From: JBBSAT01 sp046351235
GTDB taxonomy: Bacteria; Myxococcota_A; Polyangia; Polyangiales; Sandaracinaceae
Length of the DNA: 64,000 nucleotides
Assembly: GCA_046351235.1 (NCBI GenBank)
Contig: JAXLYV010000003.1
Span: 124,001-188,000 of the forward strand
Direction of reading: 5' to 3'
Made by a program: the position numbers and the translations under genes. The notes under the pieces were generated by a model. That model had not been told where the DNA came from and made no database searches. It worked only from the letters and a program-made list of their open reading frames with translations. Below are positions 35,888 through 44,455 of the stretch, piece after piece; within the stretch, counting starts at the first letter, position 1; each line of letters starts with the position of its first letter.

Positions 35888-37459
35888 ATGAGCCACTCTG
35901 CCTTTCGAGCCGCTGGCGACGTCGCCTTTTCGGGTGATGCGCTCGCCGAGGCGACCACGCGATTCCGTGAGACCACCCACGTCGTGCGCGATCCGGCGAC
36001 CGGCGCCGTCGGGGTCGCCTTCGCCGACGTGGGCCTCCCGGTCCTCGCCACGCTCCCGCCGCTCTATCCCGAGTGGCTGGGGGATCGGGCCTTCAACGAG
36101 GCCCACCGTGTCCGCTTCCCCTACGCGACGGGCGCCATGGCGAACGGGATCGCGACGACCCGCATCGTCATCGAGATGGCGCGCGCCGAGATGCTCGGCT
36201 TCTTCGGCGCCGCGGGCCTCGGCCGCGAGCGCGTGGAGGCCGCCGTCGACGAGCTGATGCGCGAGCTCGGCCCGGAGCGCACCTGGGGCGTGAACCTCAT
36301 CCACTCGCCCAACGAGCCCGCGCTCGAGGCGGCGGTGGCCGACATGCTCATCCGCCGCGGCGTGCGACGCGTGGAGGCCTCGGCCTTCATGGGCCTGACC
36401 CCGGCGATCGTGCGCTACGCCGTCGCCGGCCTGCGCCAGGCGCCCGACGGCACGATCGTGCGCGAGCGGCACGTGATGGCGAAGGTCTCGCGGCCCGAGG
36501 TCGCGCGGCACTTCATGTCGCCGGCCCCGGCGGCGATGCTCGCGCAGCTCGTGAAGGACGGCCTCGTCACCGCGGCCGAGGCGCAGCTCGCCGCGCACGT
36601 GCCGATCGCCGACGACGTGACGATGGAGGCCGACTCGGGCGGCCACACCGACAACCGCACGCTGACGGTCGTCCTGCCGATCCTGCTCGCGCTCCGCGAC
36701 GAGCTCGCGCAGAGGCACGGCTACGCGACGCCGATCCGCGTGGGCGCCGCAGGCGGTCTCGGCGCGCCGGGCGCCGTCGCGGCGGCCTTCGCGCTGGGCG
36801 CGAGCTACGTGCTGACGGGCTCGGTGAACCAGTCGGCCGTGGAGTCCGGGCTGAGCGAGGCGGGGCGCGCGATGCTCGCCACCGCCGGCATGGCCGACGT
36901 GGTGATGGCGCCGGCGGCCGACATGTTCGAGCTCGGCGTGAAGGTGCAGGTGCTCAAGCGCGGCACGATGTTCGCGCCGCGCGCCCAGCGCCTCTACGAG
37001 GTCTACGTCACGCACGAGTCGATCGAGCAGATCTCGGACGACGTGCGCGCGCGCCTCGAGAAGGAAGTGCTCGGCCAGAGCCTCGACTCGGTGTGGGCCG
37101 AGACGCAGGCGTTCTGGAGCAAGCGCGACCCGCACGAGCTCGCCAAGGCCGACGCGTCGCCGAAGCACAAGATGGCGCTCTGCTTCCGCTGGTACCTCGG
37201 GCTCTCGTCGCGCTGGGCGATCACCGGCGAGCCGAGCCGCAAGCTCGACTACCAGGTGTGGTGCGGGCCGGCGATGGGCGCGTTCAACGACTGGGTGAAG
37301 GGCAGCTTCCTCGAGCCGGCCGAGAACCGCTCGGTCGTGCAGATCGCACGGAACCTGCTCGAGGGCGCCGCGGCGATCACGCGCGCGCACCAGCTGCGGA
37401 CCTACGGCGCGCCGCTACCGGCCGCAGCGTTCCGCTTCGCGCCCCGACCGCTCGAGTGA
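35888..37459 (+). CDS. pfaD: PfaD-family FMN-dependent enoyl reductase
   Basis: The ATG at 35888 gives 523 residues, the usual PfaD size. The protein is a TIM-barrel flavoenzyme related to nitronate monooxygenases. Recognisable stretches are RVRFPYATGAMANGIATTRIVIEMA, WGVNLIHSPNEPALE, ADDVTMEADSGGHTDNRTLTVVLP, RVGAAGGLGAPGAVAAAFALGASYVLTGSVNQ (FMN phosphate site) and the end segment DYQVWCGPAMGAFNDWVKGSFLE. PfaD supplies trans-acting enoyl reduction for polyunsaturated fatty acid synthases and some trans-AT polyketide pathways. The large PfaABC or PKS genes are not in this window, so its partner is elsewhere. The stop overlaps the lipoprotein gene start by 4 bases. Confidence 0.92.
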   Translation: MSHSAFRAAGDVAFSGDALAEATTRFRETTHVVRDPATGAVGVAFADVGLPVLATLPPLYPEWLGDRAFNEAHRVRFPYATGAMANGIATTRIVIEMARAEMLGFFGAAGLGRERVEAAVDELMRELGPERTWGVNLIHSPNEPALEAAVADMLIRRGVRRVEASAFMGLTPAIVRYAVAGLRQAPDGTIVRERHVMAKVSRPEVARHFMSPAPAAMLAQLVKDGLVTAAEAQLAAHVPIADDVTMEADSGGHTDNRTLTVVLPILLALRDELAQRHGYATPIRVGAAGGLGAPGAVAAAFALGASYVLTGSVNQSAVESGLSEAGRAMLATAGMADVVMAPAADMFELGVKVQVLKRGTMFAPRAQRLYEVYVTHESIEQISDDVRARLEKEVLGQSLDSVWAETQAFWSKRDPHELAKADASPKHKMALCFRWYLGLSSRWAITGEPSRKLDYQVWCGPAMGAFNDWVKGSFLEPAENRSVVQIARNLLEGAAAITRAHQLRTYGAPLPAAAFRFAPRPLE

Positions 37460-37899
37460 GCGCGCGTCGGGCGCTGGCGCTCGTGGTCCTGCTGGCCGGC
37501 TGCGACACGATCGAGCGGCCCTGCCGCTTCTCGTTCGCCGCCGTCGATCTCTCGAGCCGCGAGGCCGGCGAGGTGCGCTTCGGCGTGCGCGACGCGCGCG
37601 GCGTGACGGTGGCGCTCGAGGGCACGCTGAGCCTCGAGATGCGCGAGCACCACGGCGCGGACGACGACGGATCGGGGCGCCTCCTCTGCAGCGCGACGGT
37701 GCTCTTGCCGCGGAGCGCCTACCGGGGCGATCCGCTCGAGGCGAGCGCCGCGCTGCACTTCGCGCCGGCCTGCGAGCGCGCGGCGCAGGGAGCGCAGGCG
37801 CGGGCGACGCTGACCTTGACCGAGGCCGATGGCCACATCGTGCGCTGGGCCGGCCTCGGCGGGCCGTTCACCGCGTGGCTCGAGCCGGTGGTCGAGTAG
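37456..37899 (+). CDS. Small lipoprotein coupled to pfaD
   Basis: A GTG overlapping the pfaD stop gives 147 residues. A short signal (ALALVVLLAGC) ends in a lipobox with Cys16. The mature protein contains five more cysteines and beta-rich segments (GEVRFGVRDARGVTVALEGTLSLEM; SATVLLPRSAYRGDPLEASAALHF). No family is recognised. The coupling to a fatty-acid enzyme may be only positional. Confidence 0.72.
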   Translation: MSARRALALVVLLAGCDTIERPCRFSFAAVDLSSREAGEVRFGVRDARGVTVALEGTLSLEMREHHGADDDGSGRLLCSATVLLPRSAYRGDPLEASAALHFAPACERAAQGAQARATLTLTEADGHIVRWAGLGGPFTAWLEPVVE

Positions 37900-37902
37900 A
37901 GT
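37897..37902 (+). promoter_or_regulatory. -10 element before GNAT gene
   Basis: TAGAGT, which includes the stop codon of the lipoprotein gene, lies 7 bases before the ATG at 37910. The spacing fits a leaderless transcript. Confidence 0.35.
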
Positions 37903-37909
37903 GCGGGGC

Positions 37910-38209
37910 ATGACCCTCGATGCGCTGAACGTGCAGCACGAAGAGACCGACGGACGAGGCGCCTTCTTCGTCGAGCGCGGCGGCGAGCGCCTCGCCGAGA
38001 TGACCTACAGCCGCACCTCGCCTTCCTTGATCATCGTCGATCACACCGAAGTGAACGCGAAGCTCCAGGGCATGGGCGTCGCCCGGCGTCTGCTCGACAC
38101 GCTCGTCGCCTGGGCGCGGAAGACCGGGACGCGCGTCGCCGCGACGTGCCCCTACGCGCGCGCGCAGTTCGAGAAGGACGCTTCGATCCAGGACGTCTAC
38201 GAGCGCTGA
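37910..38209 (+). CDS. Small GNAT-family N-acetyltransferase (YidJ/COG2388-like)
   Basis: This 99-residue protein matches the short GNAT-like family in which the acetyl-CoA motif is LQGMGVARRLLDTLVAWARKTGTRVAATCPYARAQFEKD. Before it, RLAEMTYSRTSPSLIIVDHTEVNAKL forms the strand-turn-strand core. The final QDVY fits the family ending. Substrates are unknown; related small proteins bind CoA. It is the last gene of this plus-strand group. Confidence 0.85.
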   Translation: MTLDALNVQHEETDGRGAFFVERGGERLAEMTYSRTSPSLIIVDHTEVNAKLQGMGVARRLLDTLVAWARKTGTRVAATCPYARAQFEKDASIQDVYER

Positions 38210-38234
38210 TCGGCTCGCGTTCGGGCGAGCCGCC

Positions 38235-40157
38235 TCAGCGTCGCGCGCGGATCGCGTCGCGCGCCGGCCCGGGCGGCAAGAGCTCGAGGGCGCGATCGAA
38301 GACCGCGAGCCGCGCCGCCGCCGTCTCGGCGCGATCGGCGAGCTCGATCGCGGCGCGCAGCACGGCCGCGTCCTGCGTGCGCCCGAAGAGCTCGACCATC
38401 ACGCGGGCCGCCTCACCGAGCTTGCCCGCGCGACGCAGCTCGTCGGCGCGCGTCCGCAGCTGCGCGGCATCGTCGGCCGAGAGTGAGCGCGACGCCGTCT
38501 GCGCGATCGCGGCGCGATGCATCGCGAGCTCGCCCGCGCCGGCCTCGCCGAGCGTGCGCTCGAGCGCCTGCACCTCCGCCTCCGCGAGCGCCGCATCTCC
38601 GCCCGCGAGCGCGCGCCCGATCGCCTCGCGGAGCGCGACGGCCGCCTCTTCCGCGTCGGCCGCGCCGAGCGCGTCGGTCAGCCGCGACAGACCGCGATCG
38701 ATCGCGAGGGGCTCCCGCGACGAGCGCGCGAGCACCACGTGCGCGCGCAGCGCCACCACCGTCCCGGCGTGTGCGGCCACGATCGCACGCAGACGCGCGT
38801 GCGCGCCGTCCACGTGCCCCGCCGCGAGCGCGGACTCGGCGGCGTGCAGCTTGGCCACGAGCGCACCTTCCCCGCGCGAGCTCTCCGCCACGCGATCCCA
38901 GGCCGAGATCGCTTCGTCGTGCCGGCCGAGCGCGCTCAGCACGCGCGCGAGCCCGGTGCTCGCGAGCACGTCGGTCCCGCCGGCGCGCAGCGCTTCGGCG
39001 AAGGCGTGGAGCGCGCCCTCGAGGCGGCCCGCGCCCTCGAGCGCGAGCCCGCGCGCACGCAGCACGGTGGGCCCTTCGCCCTCGAGCGCGCGCCCGAGCT
39101 CTTCCCAGGGCAGGCCCGGCGCGCCCGCGGCGCCGCGCGCCGCCGCGAGCTCGATCGCGCGCGCGATCTCCGTCGGCCCCGAGAGCCCGCCACGCTCCAG
39201 CGCCGCGCGGGCGAGCGAGGCCGCGCGATCCGCATCGCCCGTCACGCGCTCGGCCGCCGCGAGCAGCGCCGTCGAGGCGAGCACGGCGTGACGCTCGCGC
39301 CGCGCGAGCTCCTCGGCCGCGCGCATCACGCTCTCGGCGCTCGCGCGCTCGTCGTCGAGCACGGAGGCGAGCGCCTCGGCCAGCGCGACCACCGGACGAT
39401 CGTCCTCGGGCGCGGGCCCACCGTCGAGGCAGGCCGCGAGCGACGCCGCGCGGGCCCGCGCGCGCTCGAGCGCCTCGCGCGCCGGCTCCGGCCGCCCTCC
39501 GGGAACGCGCTCGCCGACGATCACGAGACGCTCCCCCTCGATCGACGCGCGCAGCGCGAGGCCGCTCGCCGAAGGCACGCGCACGCCTGCCGGAACGAGC
39601 GCCTGCTGCAGGATCGCGCGGAGCGGGCGCTCGACCCGCAAGACCCCGCGCTCGACGTCGAAGCGCGCGAGGCCGCCCGCGAGATCGTGCGCGAGCGCGA
39701 TCGCCGGCCGCGGCGTGCGAGGAAACGCGCGCGCGCCCTCGAGCACGAGCAGGAGATCCTCGCCGTCCCAGCCCCACGCGAGCTCCACGGCGAGCGCGAA
39801 GAGCTCGCTCGAGAGCGCGAGCGAGGCGCGCGGCCCCTCGGCGGGAACGAGCCGGACCTCGCCCCCGACGGCGGCGCCGAGGGCGGTGGCGAGCGAGCGG
39901 AGGCCGATCGAGACGTGGATCTCGAGCAGCGTGGCGCGGCGATGCCGGAACGCGCGCCAGCCCTCGGTGAGCGAGAAGCGGCCCTCGCGCGGCACGAGCT
40001 CCGAGCGCAGCTTCTCGACGCGCACGCCGCTCTCGAGCACGAGCGGCGCGTCGAGCACGAGCTCGGTGCGCCCGCGATCGAAGCGCAGCCCGAAGCGCGG
40101 CGCGCGGCTCTCCGAAGGAGACGTCGTTGCCTCCGCCTGGGCCAGGCGCGCGCTCAT
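38235..40157 (-). CDS. TPR-type helical protein, second of a coupled pair
   Basis: The ATG at 40157 overlaps the stop of the upstream gene by 4 bases and gives 640 residues. The first ~220 residues are beta-rich (APRFGLRFDRGRTELVLDAPLVLESGVRVEKL; LALSSELFALAVELAWGWDGEDLLLVLEGARAF), then from about 240 on it is helical-repeat, Ala/Glu/Arg-rich, with TPR-like units (GALHAFAEALRAGGTDVLASTGLARVLSALGRHDEAISAWDRV). No signal peptide or membrane segment. The function is not recognised; the coupling suggests it works with its upstream neighbour. Confidence 0.75.
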   Translation of the reverse strand: MSARLAQAEATTSPSESRAPRFGLRFDRGRTELVLDAPLVLESGVRVEKLRSELVPREGRFSLTEGWRAFRHRRATLLEIHVSIGLRSLATALGAAVGGEVRLVPAEGPRASLALSSELFALAVELAWGWDGEDLLLVLEGARAFPRTPRPAIALAHDLAGGLARFDVERGVLRVERPLRAILQQALVPAGVRVPSASGLALRASIEGERLVIVGERVPGGRPEPAREALERARARAASLAACLDGGPAPEDDRPVVALAEALASVLDDERASAESVMRAAEELARRERHAVLASTALLAAAERVTGDADRAASLARAALERGGLSGPTEIARAIELAAARGAAGAPGLPWEELGRALEGEGPTVLRARGLALEGAGRLEGALHAFAEALRAGGTDVLASTGLARVLSALGRHDEAISAWDRVAESSRGEGALVAKLHAAESALAAGHVDGAHARLRAIVAAHAGTVVALRAHVVLARSSREPLAIDRGLSRLTDALGAADAEEAAVALREAIGRALAGGDAALAEAEVQALERTLGEAGAGELAMHRAAIAQTASRSLSADDAAQLRTRADELRRAGKLGEAARVMVELFGRTQDAAVLRAAIELADRAETAAARLAVFDRALELLPPGPARDAIRARR

Positions 40158-41263
40158 CCGTGCACGAAGCTCGTGAAGCGCGCCCAGGGCTCGCCGAGCG
40201 CGCTCGTCAGCGTGCTGCGCAGATCCGCGAGGCCCGCCTCCTCGGCCCCCGCCCCGATCGCGCGCTCGAGCGTGAGCATCGCCGCGAGCTTGCGGTCGCG
40301 CGCCGCGTACGACGCCGCGAGCAGCGGCAGGATGTCCTTCTCGTCCCCGCCGAGCGCGAGCGAGCGGCGCAAGAGGCCGATGGCCTCGCCGGCGCGATCC
40401 TGCGCGAGGTGCGTCGCGCCGAGGCGACGGAACAAGTCGGCCGTCACCGGCCCGTCCTGTCCCCACTGGATCGCGAGGCGCAAGATCTCGTGCGCCCAAT
40501 CGGTGCGCGCGAGGCTCGCGTACGACGAGCCGAGCAGGCCGAGGCCCTCGGCGATCGTCGCGCGCACTTCCTTCGAGAGGCTCTGCCCCTCCATCGTGCG
40601 CAGCAGCATCGAGAGCGGCCCCGGCCAGGTGCCGAGGAGCTGTACGACGCGCTCGTGCTCGCCGTTCGCCGACGCGCTCCGACCCGCGCGCACGAGCTCG
40701 AGATCGATCGAGAACGGCGAGCGGCCCTGCGTCGCGCGCGCCGCCTCGTCGCGGATGCCCTGCCGCACGAGCTCGCGCAGCGCCGAGATCGCGAGCTCGC
40801 TCGGGCCACTGGCGCGCGTGACCTTCACGATCGGCTCGCCCACCATCGGCACACGCAGCGACTCCAGCCGGATCCCGAAGATCGGCGCGAGGAGCACGTA
40901 GCGAAAACCGATCGCCGACTGGATCTGCTCCGGCGTCGCGCCGAGCGGAATCGCGCCCACGGGCTCGTCGTCCCCGAGCAGGGCGGCCGCGAGGCGGCGC
41001 TTGAACTCACCGAGCGCCATGCGCTGCGGCGGGCCGCCCTCGGTGCCGAACTCGATCTGGGAGCCGTCCGGGTTGCGCTGATCGACCGCCAGCGCCGTGA
41101 TCCGCAGGCCCGCGACGACCGCGAACGCGACGAAGCGCGCGCCGACGATGCCGTTCAGCTGCGCGAACGCGGCCGAGCCCTCGCCCAGCCGCTCGAACCA
41201 GCCATCGGCCCGAACGTCGTCGAGCGGGATCTCGCGCGGTGCAGAGCTCACGGGACCCGGCAT
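40154..41263 (-). CDS. TPR-type protein, first of a coupled pair
   Basis: This 369-residue protein has an unrecognised alpha/beta N-terminal domain (residues 15-150; FAQLNGIVGARFVAFAVVAGLRITALAV; YVLLAPIFGIRLESLRVPMVG) and a helical-repeat second half (LLRRSLALGGDEKDILPLLAASYAARDRKLAAMLTLERAIGAG). No signal peptide. Its stop overlaps the start of the next TPR gene. No separate domain family is recognised, and similarity of the two proteins in architecture suggests they form a complex. Confidence 0.75.
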   Translation of the reverse strand: MPGPVSSAPREIPLDDVRADGWFERLGEGSAAFAQLNGIVGARFVAFAVVAGLRITALAVDQRNPDGSQIEFGTEGGPPQRMALGEFKRRLAAALLGDDEPVGAIPLGATPEQIQSAIGFRYVLLAPIFGIRLESLRVPMVGEPIVKVTRASGPSELAISALRELVRQGIRDEAARATQGRSPFSIDLELVRAGRSASANGEHERVVQLLGTWPGPLSMLLRTMEGQSLSKEVRATIAEGLGLLGSSYASLARTDWAHEILRLAIQWGQDGPVTADLFRRLGATHLAQDRAGEAIGLLRRSLALGGDEKDILPLLAASYAARDRKLAAMLTLERAIGAGAEEAGLADLRSTLTSALGEPWARFTSFVHG

Positions 41264-41316
41264 GATCGCGTCGGGCCCGCGCCTCCGTCAACCGCGTTCG
41301 CGCGGGCGGGGACCGA

Positions 41317-41805
41317 TCAGCTCCCGCGGCGGAACCATTCCTGGATCTGGCGCGCCTCGTCCTGGCTGAGCGCCGGGTACGACGAGCCGCGGGGCGGCAT
41401 GGGCGTGCGGTCGTCGGGGCCGACCATCAGGTCGTAGCCTTGGGCGCGCTGCGCGATGACGGAGGACAGGCTGCTCGGGGTGTTGCCCATCGCGTACGCC
41501 GAGGCGAAGCGCAGGATCTCCTCGGGCGTCTCGAGGTACACGCCGTGGATCACGGCGTCGGGGTCGCCGCCGCGGCGATGGCAAGGCGTGCACGAGCGCG
41601 CGAAGAGCGCCATCGCGCGATCGCGCACGGGGTCGGCACCGCCGTCGACGCCGGCATCGACGCCTGTCGTGCTGCTGCTTCCGGAAGACGACGACGACTG
41701 CGTCCACGACCAGTCGCCGTCGTCCGACGACGAGGACGACGACTGTGATCCGCCGCAGCCCGCGATCGCGAGCGCCACGAGGCCGAGCGCGCCGAGCGCC
41801 CTCAC
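41317..41805 (-). CDS. Cytochrome c-type lipoprotein
   Basis: The GTG at 41805 overlaps the previous stop and gives 162 residues. A signal with a lipobox (LVALAIAGC, Cys17) is followed by a Ser/Asp-rich linker (SSSSSSDDGDW, SSSSSGSSS). One heme motif CTPCH is at residues 72-76, with a likely distal Met in TPMPPRG; SQDEARQIQEWFRRG is the usual C-terminal helix of mono-heme cytochromes c. It is probably a periplasmic or surface electron carrier. Why it is coupled to a transsulfuration gene is unclear. Confidence 0.85.
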   Translation of the reverse strand: MRALGALGLVALAIAGCGGSQSSSSSSDDGDWSWTQSSSSSGSSSTTGVDAGVDGGADPVRDRAMALFARSCTPCHRRGGDPDAVIHGVYLETPEEILRFASAYAMGNTPSSLSSVIAQRAQGYDLMVGPDDRTPMPPRGSSYPALSQDEARQIQEWFRRGS

Positions 41806-42971
41806 GCCTTCGCTCCGGCCGCCGCGGCGAGACCGCGCTCGAGATCCGCCTTCAGATCGTCCTCGGCCTCGAGGCCGACCGACAATCGGATGAAGCCGTC
41901 GTCGATCCCGAGCTTCTCGCGCGCCGCCTTCGGCACCGAGCCGTGCGTCATCACCGCGGGCAGCTCGATGAGCGACTCCACGCCGCCGAGGCTCTCGGCG
42001 CACACGAACACGCTCACCGTGCGCAAGAGCGCGCGCGCCGCCGGCTCGCCGCCCTTCACCACGAACGAGATCATCCCGCCCGGGCCCTTCATCTGCCGGC
42101 TCGCGAGCGCGAAGCCCGGATGCGACTCGAGACCGGGGTAGATCACCTTCTCGACGCCCGGCTGCCGCACGAGCCACTCGGCGATGCCGCGCGCGCTCTT
42201 CACGTGCCGCTCCATGCGCACGGGCAAGGTCTTGATGCCGCGCAGCACCATGTAGCTGTCGAAGGCCGACTGCACCGCGCCGATCGCGTTCTGCAGGAAG
42301 CGCAGCTTCTCGGCGAGCGCCGCGTCGCTCGTGAGGATCGCGCCGCCGACCACGTCGCTGTGGCCGTTGAGGTACTTCGTGGTCGAGTGCACGACCATCG
42401 TCGCGCCGAGCGCGAGCGGCTGCTGGAGCATCGGCGTCGCGAAGGTGTTGTCGACGGCGAGCACGAGCCCGCGCTTCTTGCAGACCTCGGCGACGGCGGC
42501 GATGTCGAGGATCTTCAAGGTCGGGTTCGTCGGCGTCTCGAGCCACACGACCTTGGTGCTCGGCCGCAGCGCGCCCTCGAGCGCCGAGGGATCGGAGAGA
42601 TCGACCTGCGTCGTCTCGATCCCCATCGGCTTCATGACCTTGTCGAGGATGCGGAAGCTGCCGCCGTAGAGATCGTCGCCCGCGACGACGTGGTCGCCCG
42701 GGCGCAGCGTGTGGAGGAACGTCGTCATCGCAGCACAGCCCGACGAGAACGCGAGGCCGTGATCGGCGCCCTCCATCGCGGCGAGGCAGCGCTCGAGCGT
42801 GTTGCGCGTCGGGTTGCCGGTGCGCGCGTACTCGAAGCCCTTGTGCACGCCCGGCCCGTCCTGCGCGAAGGTCGAGGCGAGGACGATCGGCGTCATGACG
42901 GCGCCCGAGCTCGGGTCGGGCTCCTGGCCGGCGTGGATGGCGAGGGTGTCGAGGTGAAACGAGCGCTCCAT
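41802..42971 (-). CDS. Cystathionine gamma-synthase/lyase family enzyme
   Basis: The 389-residue protein belongs to the Cys/Met-metabolism PLP family. Motifs: YARTGNPTRNTLE (48-60) with the cofactor-binding Tyr and Arg, Asp174 in VDNTFATP, Schiff-base Lys199 in STTKYLNGHSD, and the C-terminal SLGGVESLIELPAVMTH. The Glu in ESLIELPAVMTH resembles cystathionine gamma-lyases and gamma-synthases rather than O-acetylhomoserine sulfhydrylases. Both reactions link cysteine and homocysteine. The exact member cannot be fixed by eye. TAAGCA lies 7 bases before the ATG. Confidence 0.92.
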   Translation of the reverse strand: MERSFHLDTLAIHAGQEPDPSSGAVMTPIVLASTFAQDGPGVHKGFEYARTGNPTRNTLERCLAAMEGADHGLAFSSGCAAMTTFLHTLRPGDHVVAGDDLYGGSFRILDKVMKPMGIETTQVDLSDPSALEGALRPSTKVVWLETPTNPTLKILDIAAVAEVCKKRGLVLAVDNTFATPMLQQPLALGATMVVHSTTKYLNGHSDVVGGAILTSDAALAEKLRFLQNAIGAVQSAFDSYMVLRGIKTLPVRMERHVKSARGIAEWLVRQPGVEKVIYPGLESHPGFALASRQMKGPGGMISFVVKGGEPAARALLRTVSVFVCAESLGGVESLIELPAVMTHGSVPKAAREKLGIDDGFIRLSVGLEAEDDLKADLERGLAAAAGAKA

Positions 42972-42978
42972 GCGGCCG

Positions 42979-42984
42979 TGCTTA
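42979..42984 (-). promoter_or_regulatory. -10 element before transsulfuration gene
   Basis: On the minus strand TGGTAAGCA, an extended -10-like element, ends 7 bases before the ATG at 42971, again a leaderless arrangement. Confidence 0.35.
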
Positions 42985-43020
42985 CCACGGTGACCGTGCG
43001 AGCGGATCGGGCTGCCTTTG

Positions 43021-43050
43021 TTGCGGCGCAGTGGACGAGCGCGCTAGCCT
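43021..43050 (+). promoter_or_regulatory. Sigma-70-type promoter of lipoprotein gene
   Basis: TTGCGG (43021-43026) and TAGCCT (43045-43050) are 18 bases apart. The gene has a normal leader here, with AGGAG (43061-43065) before the ATG at 43071. Confidence 0.5.
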
Positions 43051-43070
43051 GACGTGGACCAGGAGCTTCC

Positions 43071-43682
43071 ATGCGCCTTTCTCCTTCGTTCCTCGCCGCT
43101 TCCGCCGTCGCCGTGCTCGCGCTCGCGAGCTGCAGCACGCCGGCCCAGCCCATCTACGCCGACCTGAGCTACCAGGTGCGCTGCACCCATCAGGACGGGA
43201 CGCCGATCTCCGGCTGCACGAGCCCGGGGCGCCGCGACATCTTCGGGTTCAACGGCGACATGGGCGCGCGCTTCAGCTGCACGACGACCGAGCGGGCTGG
43301 GAGCCGCTCGGTGAGCTTCACCGTGTCGGCGCGCGACGCGACCGGCCGCAACCTGGGCGTCTCGCTCCAGAACGCGAGCGTCGCCTCGACCGGCGGCCCC
43401 GTGAGCGGCACCTGCCAGTTCACCTTCACGGACGGCAACACCTACGGCGGCAACTGCGCGGCGACCGCGCCCTCGCCCACGCAGCCCTGCCAGGTCTCGA
43501 ACATCCAGTTCACGACCGACACGGACACGGGCCTGCCGCTCACGAACGTGAGCGTGCTCTGCCTCGACGCGCCGAGCATGCCGGTGGTGGATCCGCCGCT
43601 CGTGCGCGGCGTCAGCTCGCCCGAGAGCGAGACGATGCCGATGCAGATCCACTTCTACTCGTGCCCGGTGATCCAGCGCTGA
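43071..43682 (+). CDS. Secreted Cys-rich lipoprotein, unknown function
   Basis: This 203-residue protein has a clear signal and lipobox (AVAVLALASC, Cys near 22). The mature part has about eight cysteines and Thr/Ser/Gly-rich beta strands (FSCTTTERAGSRSVSFTVSARDA; GTCQFTFTDGNTYGGNC; TNVSVLCLDA), suggesting a disulfide-bonded beta-sandwich on the outer or periplasmic side. No family is recognised. It is divergent from the transsulfuration gene and followed by three tandem hairpins. Confidence 0.78.
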   Translation: MRLSPSFLAASAVAVLALASCSTPAQPIYADLSYQVRCTHQDGTPISGCTSPGRRDIFGFNGDMGARFSCTTTERAGSRSVSFTVSARDATGRNLGVSLQNASVASTGGPVSGTCQFTFTDGNTYGGNCAATAPSPTQPCQVSNIQFTTDTDTGLPLTNVSVLCLDAPSMPVVDPPLVRGVSSPESETMPMQIHFYSCPVIQR

Positions 43683-43692
43683 GCTGCTTTTC

Positions 43693-43775
43693 AGGGGCGC
43701 TGAGCGCGCCCCTCGCGGGACCGGCGGAGCCGGATCCCGCTCACCCCGGCTCCGCTCGCGTGCGCTCGCGAGCGG
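43693..43775. terminator. Three tandem hairpins between convergent genes
   Basis: Hairpin 1: AGGGGCGC (43693-43700) / GCGCCCCT (43706-43713), perfect. Hairpin 2: GCGGGACCGG (43715-43724) / CCGGATCCCGC (43730-43740), one bulge. Hairpin 3: CCGCTCGCG (43752-43760) / CGCGAGCGG (43767-43775), perfect. No U-run follows any of them. The rest of the 217-base gap to 43899 shows no gene. Confidence 0.5.
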
Positions 43776-43899
43776 GCCCGGTCGTCACGCGCAGGTAGCC
43801 GCGTCGTCGCCGGATCTGTCGCGCCCAGCCGCATCGGCTCGTTCGAGCCTGTAGGTGGCGGGGGGCGCGTGGCGCGACCGCTTCGGGGCCGCGAGCGGC

Positions 43900-44406
43900 T
43901 CAGCAGTCGTCTTCGCTCGGCGCGTGCAGCTCGACCGCGGTGTTGCGGAAGATGCTGGTGCCGAGGACGCGCTCGCGGGCGCGGGCGAGCTGGCCCACCA
44001 GCGTCGGGTGCGTGACGCGCTTCTCGACCGGCGGGCCCGGCGAGTACGTCATCACGATGCTCGCGTCGGTGCCGGCCGCGAGGCGGTGGAGCGCGCCCTT
44101 CGGCAAGTGGCTCGAGTCGCCGGTCCGGAGGTGGCGCACCTCGAAGCTCCAGCCCTCGTCGCCCGCGGTCCAGCGCTCCTCGACGAGGGCACCCGAGACC
44201 ACGTGGAGCCAGGCGTCCGTCTCGCCGTGCGAGACGATGTCCGAGCTCGTCCCGCGCCGCAGCCAGCGCGCCATGATCTGGTGCTCGTCGTAGCGCGCGA
44301 CCGACGCGCGCGTCTGGCCTCCTTCGCTCACCGCCGTGCGGTTCGCACGGAGGTTCGTCCAGCCGAGTCCGAAGAAAGCGCGCGGGCGCGAGCCGAGGTC
44401 GTCCAT
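43900..44406 (-). CDS. Cupin protein, cysteine-dioxygenase-like
   Basis: The 168-residue single cupin has SHGETDAWLHVVSGALVEERW (residues 59-79), resembling the first motif of type I cysteine dioxygenases (HxH...G-L-E-x-x-W). A second motif is HLPKGALHRLA (100-110). Candidate metal ligands are His60, His68 and His107, although the usual H-x-H pair is not intact. It is cytoplasmic. CDO or a related thiol dioxygenase activity is plausible, and a cysteine-metabolism gene lies only 1 kb away, but function is inferred. Direct repeats at 44436-44455 lie just upstream. Confidence 0.72.
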   Translation of the reverse strand: MDDLGSRPRAFFGLGWTNLRANRTAVSEGGQTRASVARYDEHQIMARWLRRGTSSDIVSHGETDAWLHVVSGALVEERWTAGDEGWSFEVRHLRTGDSSHLPKGALHRLAAGTDASIVMTYSPGPPVEKRVTHPTLVGQLARARERVLGTSIFRNTAVELHAPSEDDC

Positions 44407-44435
44407 GCGCTCACCTGATCACGCTCCCGATCGGC

Positions 44436-44455
44436 CGGCAAATTTGTCGGCAAAT
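44436..44455. repeat. Direct repeat CGGCAAAT x2 upstream of cupin gene
   Basis: CGGCAAAT occurs at 44436-44443 and 44448-44455, 12 bases apart, around the palindrome CAAATTTG (44439-44446). This is an AT-rich island in very GC-rich DNA, 30 bases before the cupin start. It could be an operator. Confidence 0.45.
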
